A stretch of DNA of 64,000 bases from Paenibacillus luteus (lineage in GTDB: Bacteria; Bacillota; Bacilli; Paenibacillales; Paenibacillaceae), in contig NZ_SKCD01000018.1 in the NCBI RefSeq assembly GCF_006542765.1, positions 1 through 64,000 of the forward strand. Reading direction: 5' to 3'. Position numbers and translations under genes: made by a program. Below the pieces are notes generated by a model that saw only the letters and a list, made by a program, of their open reading frames with translations, was not told the DNA's origin and did no database searches. Below, in pieces: positions 34,186 to 43,332 of the stretch; position 1 is the stretch's first letter, and the number at the start of each line of letters is the position of its first letter.

Positions 34186-35004
34186 TTATTTTCTTCTCCC
34201 GATATAAAGCAAATGCGAAGACATGCCAAGAATATGAGTATTTTCAGCGGAGTCATATAAGAATTGCATAAACCTCGCGTATTCTGCGTTACCGAGCGAT
34301 TTCCAGTAATCAAATTGCTCCTTCCCAAGTGAGCCTGCTGCACTAGAGGAACCAATGAGCTTAATCGTTTCAAAGCCATGCGCTTCCATAAACGGCGTTA
34401 TCTCATCCACATCGTAATAGTATGCGCCTGTGAATCTTCCTTCGTCGCCATGATTGAATATGCCCGATTCCATAAACGCGGAGATGTCCGTCATATTATC
34501 GGTGGGCCTCCAGCTCAGGGGATTGGCAAGCGCTGTAAGCGCATGCCTGATTCGGGTCATGAATGAAACAAATACATAGCCGCCGCTCCTTGTTACGCGG
34601 TGCAGCTCATTAACGGCTTGTTTCCTTTCTTCGAGCAGTTGCAGGTGGTACAGCGGTCCCATCATTAAAGAGGCATCGAAGCACTCGCTGGAAAAGAGGC
34701 TTAAACTCCTCGCATCCGCAACATGAAAGCCTTGGAAGCGTTCTGCAAGCCCAAGCTCTTCCGCTTTTGCGCTCGCCACCTGCACAAGCCTTGGCGTTAA
34801 ATCGGTCAACGTGACCTTATAACCGCATTTTACCAGCTCCATTGCATATTTTCCGGGACCGGCACCATTGTCGAGGATGTGTCCACTTTGAGGTAGGAAG
34901 CGTCTGATATAATGCCAATTTATATGATACTCAAGTGGCTCACGATCGAGACGTCCCCATTCGTCAAACTGGTTGTAATAGTTTATCGTGCGGCTATTAT
35001 CCAT
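34186..35004 (-). CDS. Class I SAM-dependent methyltransferase
   Basis: 272 aa. The SAM-binding motif I is present as ILDNGAGPGKYAMEL, motif II as VTLTDLTPRLV, and a post-motif as DASLMMGPLYHL. The substrate is unknown; similar Paenibacillus proteins are annotated only as methyltransferases. The start is the ATG at 35004 with AAAGGAG 8 bases upstream. It stands alone between leuA and the DnaA-box cluster. Confidence 0.85.
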   Translation of the reverse strand: MDNSRTINYYNQFDEWGRLDREPLEYHINWHYIRRFLPQSGHILDNGAGPGKYAMELVKCGYKVTLTDLTPRLVQVASAKAEELGLAERFQGFHVADARSLSLFSSECFDASLMMGPLYHLQLLEERKQAVNELHRVTRSGGYVFVSFMTRIRHALTALANPLSWRPTDNMTDISAFMESGIFNHGDEGRFTGAYYYDVDEITPFMEAHGFETIKLIGSSSAAGSLGKEQFDYWKSLGNAEYARFMQFLYDSAENTHILGMSSHLLYIGRRK

Positions 35005-35114
35005 CTCAGCAGCTCCTTTACTCTCAACCTGCAATTTTTGAACAAGATGGTTTTCCCATAATAGAAATTCCCTTCTCTACTATGGAAAAACCGCTGTTTA
35101 TTTCATTCTATGGA

Positions 35115-36680
35115 TTAATTAGCTGCCTGTTTAGCGGCCGATTTAACCGTTCTGCTGCCAGTGGTCATAACCGCTTGATTACAAGCAGCAACATAGGCTT
35201 GTGCCGCAGCAAGGACAATATCGTTGTGGGCAGAGGTTCCGCGGAAGCGCTGCTGCTCATGCAGGATGCTGACGACTGCTTCGCCATGCGCATCCTCGCC
35301 CGTCGATAACGAATGCAGCTCTAGATCCTCAAATTCGGCTGCAACGGGAATCGCTTGCTGAATGGCATGAATAACCGCTTCAATCGGGCCTGCTCCCATG
35401 GCCACATAGGTTTGCTCTGCGCCAAACTCATTTTCACGAATCGTTACGGTAGCCGTGCGAGAGCGCTGTGTTCCGGCATGGACTTGAAGATCGACCAGCA
35501 CATAGGGGTCAGGCTGCGACTGAGTCAGCTCACCGGCGATGCGGATTAATTCGTCATCCGTTACGATTTTTTGCACATCTGCGGCTTCCTTGAACTTATC
35601 GTATACATCCTGCAATTGAGCCTCTGTCATCGCAATGCCATACTCCGAAAGACGGTGCTTGATCGCATGGCGTCCAGAGTGCTTGCCCAGAATAATCATG
35701 TTCCGTGGAATACCCATTGCCTCAGGGTCCATAATTTCATACGTACTTCGGTTTTTCAGCAGTCCGTCCTGATGGATGCCCGATTCATGCTGGAATGCAT
35801 TACGGCCAACAATCGGCTTATTGTAAGCAATCGGGAAATTCATTGCACGGCTAACCATTCGCGAGGTTTCATAAATCTCTCCAATTTGAATGTTGGTTTC
35901 CGCTTGAATGGTATCCTTCCTCGTTTCAATGGCCATAACCAGTTCCTCCAGGGAGCAGTTACCCGCACGCTCGCCGATGCCGTTTACCGTCACCTCAATT
36001 TGCGTTGCCCCTCCTTGAATTGCCGCAATGCTGTTCGCAACCGCAAGTCCAAGATCATTATGGCAATGCGCGCTGTACCTTACGGTGTTGCCGCCTCTGG
36101 CTTCTTTCCTGACCACGCGGAACAGCTCTCTCATTTCTTCCGGCATGGCGTAGCCCAGCGTATCCGGCAGATTAATGATTGTCGCACCTTCAGCAATGAC
36201 CGCCTCAACCAGCTGAATCACAAACTCTCTTCCCGAGCGTGTCGAGTCCATAGCGGAAAATTCAATTTCATCCACAAACTGCTTGCCGTAAGCAACCATC
36301 TCGCGGGCAATTTGTACGACCTCATCCCGTGATTTCCGCAGTTGATGGTTCAAATGGATGTCCGAGGAGGATATAAAGAGGTGAAGCCGTCTGCGGGCCG
36401 CATCCTGCGTAGCCTTGACAGCCGCATCAATATCCACTTTCACGGCACGGGCAAAGCCGGCAATCTCTACATGCTGAAGCTCACGGGAAATTTGCTGCAC
36501 CGCGGCGAATTCGCCAGGACTAGAGACGGGAAAGCCTGGCTCAATGACATCAATGCCGAGCTTGCCCAGCTGACGGGCAATAATAATTTTGCGTTCTGGA
36601 TCAATGGAAGCACCTGGAGACTGCTCGCCGTCCCGCAGCGTTGTATCAAAAATCTGTATTTTTTTCATTTCGTTTGTCAT
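35115..36680 (-). CDS. leuA: 2-isopropylmalate synthase
   Basis: 521 aa, the full length for a bacterial IPMS. The N-terminal catalytic TIM barrel has IFDTTLRDGEQSPG, HCHNDLGLAVANS and the NGIGERAGNCSLEE block. The C-terminal regulatory domain (about 390-510) is the leucine feedback site. It condenses acetyl-CoA with 2-ketoisovalerate in the first step specific to leucine. leuB, leuC and leuD are not adjacent. Two consecutive T-box leaders with leucine CUC specifiers precede it, so expression should follow tRNA-Leu charging. RBS GGGAGG. Confidence 0.95.
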   Translation of the reverse strand: MTNEMKKIQIFDTTLRDGEQSPGASIDPERKIIIARQLGKLGIDVIEPGFPVSSPGEFAAVQQISRELQHVEIAGFARAVKVDIDAAVKATQDAARRRLHLFISSSDIHLNHQLRKSRDEVVQIAREMVAYGKQFVDEIEFSAMDSTRSGREFVIQLVEAVIAEGATIINLPDTLGYAMPEEMRELFRVVRKEARGGNTVRYSAHCHNDLGLAVANSIAAIQGGATQIEVTVNGIGERAGNCSLEELVMAIETRKDTIQAETNIQIGEIYETSRMVSRAMNFPIAYNKPIVGRNAFQHESGIHQDGLLKNRSTYEIMDPEAMGIPRNMIILGKHSGRHAIKHRLSEYGIAMTEAQLQDVYDKFKEAADVQKIVTDDELIRIAGELTQSQPDPYVLVDLQVHAGTQRSRTATVTIRENEFGAEQTYVAMGAGPIEAVIHAIQQAIPVAAEFEDLELHSLSTGEDAHGEAVVSILHEQQRFRGTSAHNDIVLAAAQAYVAACNQAVMTTGSRTVKSAAKQAAN

Positions 36681-36964
36681 TGTAATTTCCTCCCAGTGTT
36701 AGATGGCCGTTCATGTATTTCAAATATTCACCGTATGTGAAGCATGCAACTTCTTCATTTCTTTGCACCAAGGTGAAACGGCTGTTGCCGTCCTTTGGCG
36801 GCGCAGCGCGTTTCATTCCGAAAAATGTAGAGAAAGGAAATCCCAAAGGTATACTTTCCTATCTTTCAAGCAAAAACGCCTTCGGCGTCCTTTAGACGCT
36901 GAAGTAGCTTTGACGGTGAAATATAAGCCTTTTATAAGCTAACAAACTTATAAATTCTTATATT

Positions 36965-37375
36965 AAAAAAAGCTCGTCGTCTCCTTGTAAGAGACGACGA
37001 GCTTTCGCTGCCGTGGTACCACTCTAATTGACCGGAACCTAGGTGCAGATGCATTACCCGTAAGGCCTGTGTATTAGACAGTCACGGGGCTGCATGCTGC
37101 GGGTTCCGAGCCCGCTTAAATGCCTGATGACGGCGGCTAGCCGTTACGGTGTAGGCGGCTGCTCGCAAGCATTCCGTGTTCCACCGTTCCGCTCCCAGGC
37201 GAGATTCAAACCTCAGCTTCGACCGCGTCACACCATCCCGCAGCTCTCTTATGCAAATTCGGCAATCCCGTGCCTTGCATCCGGGATATTCTCGATTTCG
37301 CTTTGCCAGCCTACTGTTCTACTGCTCCTGTTCATCGCGTTTAACTCTATGTTGAATTTTTCTTATTTACCTTAA
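36965..37375 (-). promoter_or_regulatory. T-box leader 1 (leader proximal to leuA), leucine CUC specifier
   Basis: On the minus strand: a stem I region with AGAGAG and GATGGTG elements, a putative specifier CUC (37201-37203) in GAATCTCGCCTGGGAG, and a T-box sequence AGAGTGGTACCACGG (about 37011-37025). A terminator follows (stem 36969-36983 with 36991-37005, then a T-run at 36965-36970). It senses uncharged tRNA-Leu, which would favour the antiterminator. No separate promoter is visible between the two leaders. Between it and leuA (36681-36964) no gene is seen. Confidence 0.88.
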
Positions 37376-37399
37376 AGGTCAGCTACTCCACTTCCCAGA

Positions 37400-37800
37400 C
37401 AACAAGAAAAGCCTGTCATCTCTATGAATCAAGAGACGACAGGCTATAAAAAACCCGCGCGGTACCACCCTTGTTGACACCCATACACTCACAAACGAGC
37501 AGGGAAGCCCAACTTAAGCATATGGCCAGCTCCGGATGCTGACTCACATGCACCTGATCACGGTGGTTAACCGTAACAATGTACCTGCATGGCACATGAA
37601 CATTTCATCATGCCGCCATCGTTTCCATCGTTCCGCTCCCAGGTGAGCTTCAAGCATCCTTCGACTGCGTTGCACCATCCCGCAGCTCTCTGTGTTCCAG
37701 CATCGACGTTGAATGATGATCATTCCCCGTAAGCTGACAACGTTCCCGGACTCGCTTTACTGTTCCTGTTCTTTGCGTTTGTTTCGTATAGGGTTAAAGT
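37400..37800 (-). promoter_or_regulatory. T-box leader 2 (leader proximal to the promoter), leucine CUC specifier
   Basis: Stem I has the same AGAGAG and GATGGTG elements and a putative CUC specifier (37645-37647) in GAAGCTCACCTGGGAG. The T-box sequence AAGGGTGGTACCGCG is at 37458-37472. The terminator stem is 37410-37423 with 37432-37445, followed by TTTTCTTGTT. It lies directly downstream of a consensus promoter. With leader 1 it forms a tandem arrangement in which RNA polymerase must pass two tRNA-controlled terminators. Confidence 0.9.
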
Positions 37801-37817
37801 TTGAAGTATTGCTGCTT

Positions 37818-37846
37818 ATTATATGCTCTTGAAAATAGTCTGTCAA
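37818..37846 (-). promoter_or_regulatory. Consensus SigA promoter of the T-box/leuA transcript
   Basis: On the minus strand TTGACA (37841-37846) and TATAAT (37818-37823), both perfect hexamers, are separated by 17 nt. A strong constitutive promoter suits control by transcript termination downstream. Confidence 0.92.
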
Positions 37847-37883
37847 TTCGGTTTTCGTATTTATTTGAAATTTTTTCTCGTCG

Positions 37884-38969
37884 TTAATCTACGCTGCTCT
37901 CGCTACCAGCAGCTACCGACCAACTCTCTAACGAAAAGCCGGGATCTGCTTTCATGTCAAGATCGGTAAATTCCGAACGCTTTAGCTTGAGGTGGGCAGC
38001 CGCACCAATCATCGCCGCATTATCGGTGCATAGTGCGTTTGGCGGAATAAGCAGGGGCAGCCTTTCTTTCTCGCAGCGAGCGGTCAAAGCGGCTCGCAAG
38101 CCGCGGTTAGCTGCAACTCCTCCGCAGAGAAGCAGCTGCTTCGCCCCATATGCCCGTACCGCGCGAAGCGCTTTGGTGACGAGCACCTCCGTCACCGATT
38201 CCTGGAATCCGCGTGCCAGAGCCGCCTCATCCAAGACTAGACCCTTCATTCTCGTTTGGTTAATAACGGCGAGTACAGCAGATTTTAATCCGCTGAAGCT
38301 GAAATCATAGCTGTCTGCCTCAAGCCAAGCGCGCGGCAGCACAATTGATTCCGCAGCTTCCACCGCAAGCTTGTCAATATGAGGCCCTCCCGGATAGGGA
38401 AGCCGCAGCGCCCGGGCTACCTTGTCATAAGCCTCTCCGACGGCATCGTCTCTCGTGCGGCCAACGACGCGGAAGTGCCCCTCGCTCTCCATCAGCACCA
38501 GCTCCGTATGGCCTCCGGATACAACAAGCGCCATGCTCGGGTATACGATGTCATGGACAAGCTCATTCGCATAAATATGTCCTGCAATATGATGAGTTCC
38601 AATTAATGGAATATTCAGTGCCATGGACAAACTTTTGGCAGCTACGATACCCACAAGCAGCGCGCCTACAAGGCCTGGCCCCTGCGTGACAGCGATGGCC
38701 GACATTTCCCTTAGCGTATAACCCGATTCCTTGACGGCTTGCTCGATAATAAGCGTAATGGATTCGACATGCTTGCGTGAAGCAATCTCCGGCACTACGC
38801 CGCCAAAGCGTTCATGGATCTCAATTTGACTGGACACTACGTTAGACAATATATGCTTGCCGCCGCGAATAACGGCTGCCGATGTTTCATCGCAGCTTGT
38901 TTCAATCGCCAAAATAAGTTCATTATTCCCTGCAGCATCGGCTGCCTTTTCTGACTGACTCACGTTCAT
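37884..38969 (-). CDS. tsaD: tRNA N6-threonylcarbamoyladenosine transferase TsaD (Gcp/YgjD)
   Basis: 361 aa. The ASKHA-fold motifs ILAIETSCDETSAAV, the metal-binding HHIAGH and LVVSGGHTELV, and a C-terminal LLLCGGVAANRGL are all present. With TsaB and TsaE it makes t6A37 in ANN-decoding tRNAs. Last gene of the thiL-tsaE-tsaB-rimI-tsaD operon; its start overlaps rimI by 4 bp. Confidence 0.96.
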   Translation of the reverse strand: MNVSQSEKAADAAGNNELILAIETSCDETSAAVIRGGKHILSNVVSSQIEIHERFGGVVPEIASRKHVESITLIIEQAVKESGYTLREMSAIAVTQGPGLVGALLVGIVAAKSLSMALNIPLIGTHHIAGHIYANELVHDIVYPSMALVVSGGHTELVLMESEGHFRVVGRTRDDAVGEAYDKVARALRLPYPGGPHIDKLAVEAAESIVLPRAWLEADSYDFSFSGLKSAVLAVINQTRMKGLVLDEAALARGFQESVTEVLVTKALRAVRAYGAKQLLLCGGVAANRGLRAALTARCEKERLPLLIPPNALCTDNAAMIGAAAHLKLKRSEFTDLDMKADPGFSLESWSVAAGSESSVD

Positions 38970-39454
38970 TGCTCCCCTGCTTTCAAACGCTCATGGTCAA
39001 GCTCCGCCCACATAATGAGCGCATCTTCATTGTTATCCGAGTAGTAGCGCGGGCGTATACCGGCCGGTTCGAACCCATATTTGCGATACAGCTGCTGTGC
39101 GATTTCGTTGGAAGGACGTACTTCCAGCGTCATTTTGACTGCGCCAAAAAAAACCGCTGTCCGCTGCAGCTCAAAGAGCAAGCAGCTTCCGAGTCCATGT
39201 CCGCGATAATCCTCCCGTACGGCAATGTTCGTCACATGCGCCTCATCCATAATGACCCACATGCCGCCGTAGCCTATAATTTCGTCTTTATATTCCATAA
39301 TCATATACCGAGCAAACAGATTGTTCATCAGCTCGTTCGTAAATGCCTCCGTGGTCCATGGGCTTGTGAACGCTTCCTGCTCGATCGCCACGATCGCAGG
39401 AATATCAGCCATCGTCATCGCACGGTATATCAGCTTCGTTACGTCTGCTTTCAT
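38966..39454 (-). CDS. rimI: Ribosomal-protein-alanine N-acetyltransferase RimI
   Basis: 162 aa GNAT protein. The acetyl-CoA pyrophosphate loop appears as VREDYRGHGLGSCLL, preceded by VTNIAV and followed by LEVRPSNEIAQQLYRKYGFEPAGIRPRYY, the RimI hallmark. It acetylates the N-terminus of ribosomal protein S18 in E. coli. Both ends overlap neighbouring tsa genes by 4 bp. Confidence 0.93.
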   Translation of the reverse strand: MKADVTKLIYRAMTMADIPAIVAIEQEAFTSPWTTEAFTNELMNNLFARYMIMEYKDEIIGYGGMWVIMDEAHVTNIAVREDYRGHGLGSCLLFELQRTAVFFGAVKMTLEVRPSNEIAQQLYRKYGFEPAGIRPRYYSDNNEDALIMWAELDHERLKAGEQ

Positions 39455-40269
39455 ACCTTGGCTTCACCCTCCTGCTTCGCCTTCCATACGACCTCCGCCT
39501 CAGTAAGCTGCGTGTAGTTCGGAATTAAAGTGTGCGGGTCTTCCGTCAGGCCGGCTTCAAGTCTTGCCAGGCCCAGCTTGGCAATCCATTTGCCTTCCTG
39601 TACAAAAGGAACAAGATGAATCATTACGCCTGCGTCCGCTCCAATCTGCTGCAACTGCTGTGCCCCTTGCTCATGAAGCGACAAATCCCCGACCAGTGAC
39701 ACGCTCAGCACGCTGCCTGCCGGCTGTGCAGCCAATCGCTGCCCTACCTGTTCCGCAAAATCCTTCATAAGCCGAACGCCGTCTTCTGACCAGCGGGTCC
39801 AACTCGCCTGAGCAGACATTGCAAAGCCAGCCGAGTATACTTGACCTCGCCTTGCATCCATAATCGGCAGCACCCAATGCTCTCCGCCTTGCTGCTTCGA
39901 CTCCTCCGCTTGCTCGTCCAAAGCTTGATGCCAAGCTCCATAGGCTATCGCCTCAAGACTGGATACCGCGACAAGCGGTTTATCCCAGACCCATGCGAGT
40001 GTTTTGGCCACAGAGACAGCGATACGCATCCCCGTATAGGAGCCGGGACCATTGCCCACCGCAATGGCATCGATGCTTTTCTCGTCAAGCCCGCTGCTAG
40101 CGAGCATCTCCTTAATATGGCTCACAACATGGACGGAATGGTTTCTTTCGGCCATCGTTTGAATCTCAGCCCGTACCGTATCCCCGCTAATAATGGCAGC
40201 TGCCATGGCTGCGGTTGATGTATCCAGCGCCAAGATCGTATTCGTTAATACCTTCTGCTCACTTCTCAT
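39451..40269 (-). CDS. tsaB: tRNA t6A biosynthesis protein TsaB (YeaZ)
   Basis: 272 aa. It begins with ILALDTSTAAMAAAI and contains the family signature AVGNGPGSYTGMRIAVSVAKTLA. It is the ASKHA-fold partner that activates TsaD. It overlaps tsaE and rimI by 4 bp each. Confidence 0.94.
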   Translation of the reverse strand: MRSEQKVLTNTILALDTSTAAMAAAIISGDTVRAEIQTMAERNHSVHVVSHIKEMLASSGLDEKSIDAIAVGNGPGSYTGMRIAVSVAKTLAWVWDKPLVAVSSLEAIAYGAWHQALDEQAEESKQQGGEHWVLPIMDARRGQVYSAGFAMSAQASWTRWSEDGVRLMKDFAEQVGQRLAAQPAGSVLSVSLVGDLSLHEQGAQQLQQIGADAGVMIHLVPFVQEGKWIAKLGLARLEAGLTEDPHTLIPNYTQLTEAEVVWKAKQEGEAKV

Positions 40270-40754
40270 TTTCCTGCTCCTATCTCATTAACGGCTTCAC
40301 ACCAGCCTGCATACCTTTCGCCATAGCCGGTCAATTGAATACGCCGCGACTCATCGCCCAAATGCTCAATGTACAGCTCCAAACGCTGCTCAGGCAGCAG
40401 CTCCTTGATCAAGCTTGCCCATTCCACAACCGTTGCGCCTTCGCCAAAAAAATAATCATCCAGTCCCAGCTCGTCCGCTTCCTCCAGTGAAAGGCGGTAT
40501 ACATCCATATGATAAAAGGGAAGCTCTTTCCCTTCGTATTCCTTAATAATCGTAAAGGTTGGGCTGTTCACAATGCCCACTACCCCAATCGCAGCGGCAA
40601 AGGCTTGCGAAAATCTGGTTTTGCCCGCGCCAAGATCACCATCAAGCGCAAGAAGTGTGCCCGGTTGTACCCATTCAGCCAGCTTCCCGGCTAACGCTAC
40701 CGTATCCTGTTCCGTTTGTGCCAGCCATATGGCTTGGCCTATCTTTTGTTCCAT
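40266..40754 (-). CDS. tsaE: tRNA t6A biosynthesis ATPase TsaE (YjeE)
   Basis: 162 aa. Walker A is present as [14 protein letters not shown], followed by [14 protein letters not shown] and the DVYRL-x(n)[14 protein letters not shown] blocks that define the family. It is needed for TsaB-TsaD cycling. The start chosen is the Met of [10 protein letters not shown] (40754); a longer 26-residue extension into thiL looks non-homologous. Confidence 0.94.
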   Translation of the reverse strand: MEQKIGQAIWLAQTEQDTVALAGKLAEWVQPGTLLALDGDLGAGKTRFSQAFAAAIGVVGIVNSPTFTIIKEYEGKELPFYHMDVYRLSLEEADELGLDDYFFGEGATVVEWASLIKELLPEQRLELYIEHLGDESRRIQLTGYGERYAGWCEAVNEIGAGK

Positions 40755-40767
40755 GCGATCCACCCGT

Positions 40768-41847
40768 TCATGACAAAAAATGATTGTACCCGCGCTTTTT
40801 AAGCTTGATGCGCTGTTCCTTCGCAGTGCCATGGCGCACGAGCTCTACATCCGGCTCGCCTGCCTCGGTTTCCCCAATAATAAAAAAAGGAATGCCTTCT
40901 TGATGAAAAGTCGCCTTTGTCGCTTCGGCATCCCTGGCATCGATCGTCCCAAGCAGGACATAATCCTCCCCGCCGTATAACATCCACTCCAGCGGATCTA
41001 TGCCTACGCTGGACGCATAAGCCGCCATGCTGCCGCTCTTAGGCAGAAGCTTCTCCCTAAGCACAAGGCGCAGACCGGAGGCTTCCGCGATTTCCCAAGC
41101 CTCGCTCGCCAATCCATCGCTCACATCATTAAGAGAGCTGCAGCTTCCCTGCTCAAGGAGCAGCCTGCCAGCCCGTACAGACGGGCCCGGCCGCTGATGC
41201 GCCCGCACCAGCGGCGCAAGCGCCTGAAGAACCTCGCCTGCGCCAGCCTCTTCGCAGGCCAGTGCACCCCCGCGCGCCTCTTCGGCCAGCAGCGCGTGCA
41301 GCCCCGCCGCCGACATGCCTACGGCGCCGGTCACAAACACGGCATCGCCCGGCTTCGCCCCCGAGCGAAGCCGCTCCCGCCCCGCCTCCACGGTTCCCGT
41401 CAACGTGACGGCGACCACCAAATGCTGCGGCGACGACGTCGTATCGCCGCCAACAATGGCAACCCCGTAGCGCTCGGCGCACTCGTACAGCCCATCATAC
41501 AGCCTCCGCATCCGCTCCGGCGTATAGGCAGGCGGCACGCTGACCGAGACGAGCGCATGCAAGGGCACGCCCCCCATCGCGGCGATATCGCTAATGTTGG
41601 CCGCAAGCGCCTTATAGCCGACATCCTCGTCCCGCATCGTCGCCGGCTTAAAGTGGACGGTCTCCACCATCGTGTCGACCGCCAGCAGCAGCCGCTTCGG
41701 CGCGGCTACGCCATCTGCCGCCGCCGACGGATCAACAACGGCCGTATCATCGCCGATGCCGATAACGACGCCGCGCTCCCGCTGCCACTGATCCGCTTGC
41801 CGTCCAGCTGTCCAGTGATGAATACTCGCAAACTCATCCAATGCCAA
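40768..41847 (-). CDS. thiL: Thiamine-monophosphate kinase
   Basis: 359 aa. It contains GIGDDTAVV, the [13 protein letters not shown] motif, [15 protein letters not shown] and [15 protein letters not shown], all ThiL signatures for the ATP- and Mg-dependent step to thiamine diphosphate. GC content is visibly higher in its middle third (41.2-41.8 kb) than in its neighbours. First gene of the tsa operon. Confidence 0.95.
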   Translation of the reverse strand: MALDEFASIHHWTAGRQADQWQRERGVVIGIGDDTAVVDPSAAADGVAAPKRLLLAVDTMVETVHFKPATMRDEDVGYKALAANISDIAAMGGVPLHALVSVSVPPAYTPERMRRLYDGLYECAERYGVAIVGGDTTSSPQHLVVAVTLTGTVEAGRERLRSGAKPGDAVFVTGAVGMSAAGLHALLAEEARGGALACEEAGAGEVLQALAPLVRAHQRPGPSVRAGRLLLEQGSCSSLNDVSDGLASEAWEIAEASGLRLVLREKLLPKSGSMAAYASSVGIDPLEWMLYGGEDYVLLGTIDARDAEATKATFHQEGIPFFIIGETEAGEPDVELVRHGTAKEQRIKLKKRGYNHFLS

Positions 41848-41865
41848 TTCTCCCTCTTACCATCA

Positions 41866-42747
41866 TTAGTGAATATCGCGTTTCTTAAACCGTCCGCCCT
41901 TCACATCGTGAATATTGCCTACAGCGAGGAAAGCCACCGGGTCCAGCTCATGAACGATCGACTTCATCTTGGCTTCCTCCAGCCGCGTTATGACACAAAA
42001 AATAACGCGCTTGCTCCCGCCGGTAAAGCCGCCTTCTCCATGCAAATAAGTCACGCCGCGCCCCAGCCTGCTCATGATTGCAGCACCGATTTCCTTTGCT
42101 TCCTCACTAATGATCCAGACGGCTTTCGATTCGTCGAAGCCCTCGATCGTAATATCAATGAGTCTGAAAGCAATGTAGTACGCAATAAGAGAATACATCG
42201 CGCGGTCCCAGCCGAACACGAAACCCGCGCTGCCTAAAATAAAGAGATTAAAGAACATGACCGTCTCGCCTACCGAGAATGGAAGACGTTTATTAAATAA
42301 AATAGCGACAATTTCTGTACCGTCAAGCGAGCCTCCGAATCGAATCACCATACCAACGCCAACACCCAAAATCACACCGCCGAAGATGGCAGCCAAAAAA
42401 GGCTCTACCGTCAGCGGAGGTACGGGATGAAGCAAAAAAGTGCCGATAGACATCACTGTGACACCGTACAATGTCGAAATGGCAAAGGTTTTGCCGATTT
42501 GCTTGTAACCCAAAAACAAGAAAGGTAGATTCAAAAGAAATAGAAAAAGACCGAGCGGCAAGGAAGACAAATGGGAAGCCATAATCGATATACCGACAAT
42601 ACCGCCATCGATAATGTGGTTAGGTACGAGAAAAATTTCCAGACCAACCGAAACCAGCGCCGCTCCGAGCGTAATAAACAATACTCTTCGCAGAACTTCG
42701 AGCTTCGATAGTCTGTGATGCTGTAATGTCCCCATATAAATGCACAT
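41866..42747 (-). CDS. YitT family membrane protein (DUF161/DUF2179)
   Basis: 293 aa. Five membrane helices in the N-terminal two thirds have family motifs (PNHIIDGGIVGISI, GGSLDGTEIVAILF). A C-terminal cytoplasmic DUF2179 domain (about 215-280, GRGVTYLHGEGGFTGG) completes it. The function is unknown for the family. A start at the fifth codon (Met of MGTLQHH) is an alternative. Its stop lies 18 bp upstream of the thiL start. Confidence 0.9.
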   Translation of the reverse strand: MCIYMGTLQHHRLSKLEVLRRVLFITLGAALVSVGLEIFLVPNHIIDGGIVGISIMASHLSSLPLGLFLFLLNLPFLFLGYKQIGKTFAISTLYGVTVMSIGTFLLHPVPPLTVEPFLAAIFGGVILGVGVGMVIRFGGSLDGTEIVAILFNKRLPFSVGETVMFFNLFILGSAGFVFGWDRAMYSLIAYYIAFRLIDITIEGFDESKAVWIISEEAKEIGAAIMSRLGRGVTYLHGEGGFTGGSKRVIFCVITRLEEAKMKSIVHELDPVAFLAVGNIHDVKGGRFKKRDIH

Positions 42748-42815
42748 CTCCTACTAGCTCTATTTCTCATTATTTTACCTTAAACGCATGCAGATATAAA
42801 GGTAGGCTACCATTA

Positions 42816-42873
42816 TAGCAAAAAGAAACCTTCCAGCTTGCCCAGCAATCAATGCCGCTGCTTGGAAGGTTTC
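42816..42873 (-). terminator. Terminator of the 117-aa gene
   Basis: GAAACCTTCCA (42825-42835) pairs perfectly with TGGAAGGTTTC (42863-42873), with further inner pairing. On the minus strand a TTTCTTTTT run follows. Confidence 0.85.
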
Positions 42874-42886
42874 AGATGTTTTCTTT

Positions 42887-43240
42887 CTATCCGATGACCG
42901 CGAAAGCTTCTACGCCAGCCGGAATCGGTTTGGTCCGATAGACTCTGGCTAGGCTATCGTAGACCTGAATCGTATAGTCAACTGTCGTCAAGGTCGGCAC
43001 TGAGCTAAAGAATACAACGCCAAACCGGTCGAAGGCTGCTGTCTGCACCAGCGTCGTGCCTCTGTAAATTGCTGCGAAAAATCCTGTCGTAATAAAGGGA
43101 ACACCGTTATTATCCACCCATAGTACCGTCAGTCGATTGAATGTCGGACCGGTTTGCTTCTTAACGGCTTTTGTTTTTTTCAAAAGCGCTTTTTTTGTAA
43201 CCATAGGCCCCAATAAGGGTGGTTTAACTCGAATAGCCAT
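42887..43240 (-). CDS. Conserved hypothetical protein, beta-rich C-terminus
   Basis: 117 aa. A basic, Lys-rich N-terminus (KKALLKKTKAVKKQTG) is followed by a predicted beta-sandwich-like part (NRLTVLWVDNNGVPF, AAIYRGTTLVQ, VDYTIQVYDSLARVYRT). No signal peptide. A strong RBS (AAGGAGG, spacing 6) and its own terminator support a real monocistronic gene. The function is not recognised. Confidence 0.7.
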   Translation of the reverse strand: MAIRVKPPLLGPMVTKKALLKKTKAVKKQTGPTFNRLTVLWVDNNGVPFITTGFFAAIYRGTTLVQTAAFDRFGVVFFSSVPTLTTVDYTIQVYDSLARVYRTKPIPAGVEAFAVIG

Positions 43241-43332
43241 ACTGTCCCTCCTTCCCGCATCTTCGTTACCATATGCGAGAGGGTAAGGGTTGGTATGGTC
43301 ATGCTCCCAGCGAGAAAAACGAAATGTATCGC

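Noticed and set aside
35571-36332. 253-codon plus-strand open frame opposite leuA
   Set aside because: Antisense shadow of the leuA barrel; rich in Cys, His and Arg as expected from reverse reading.
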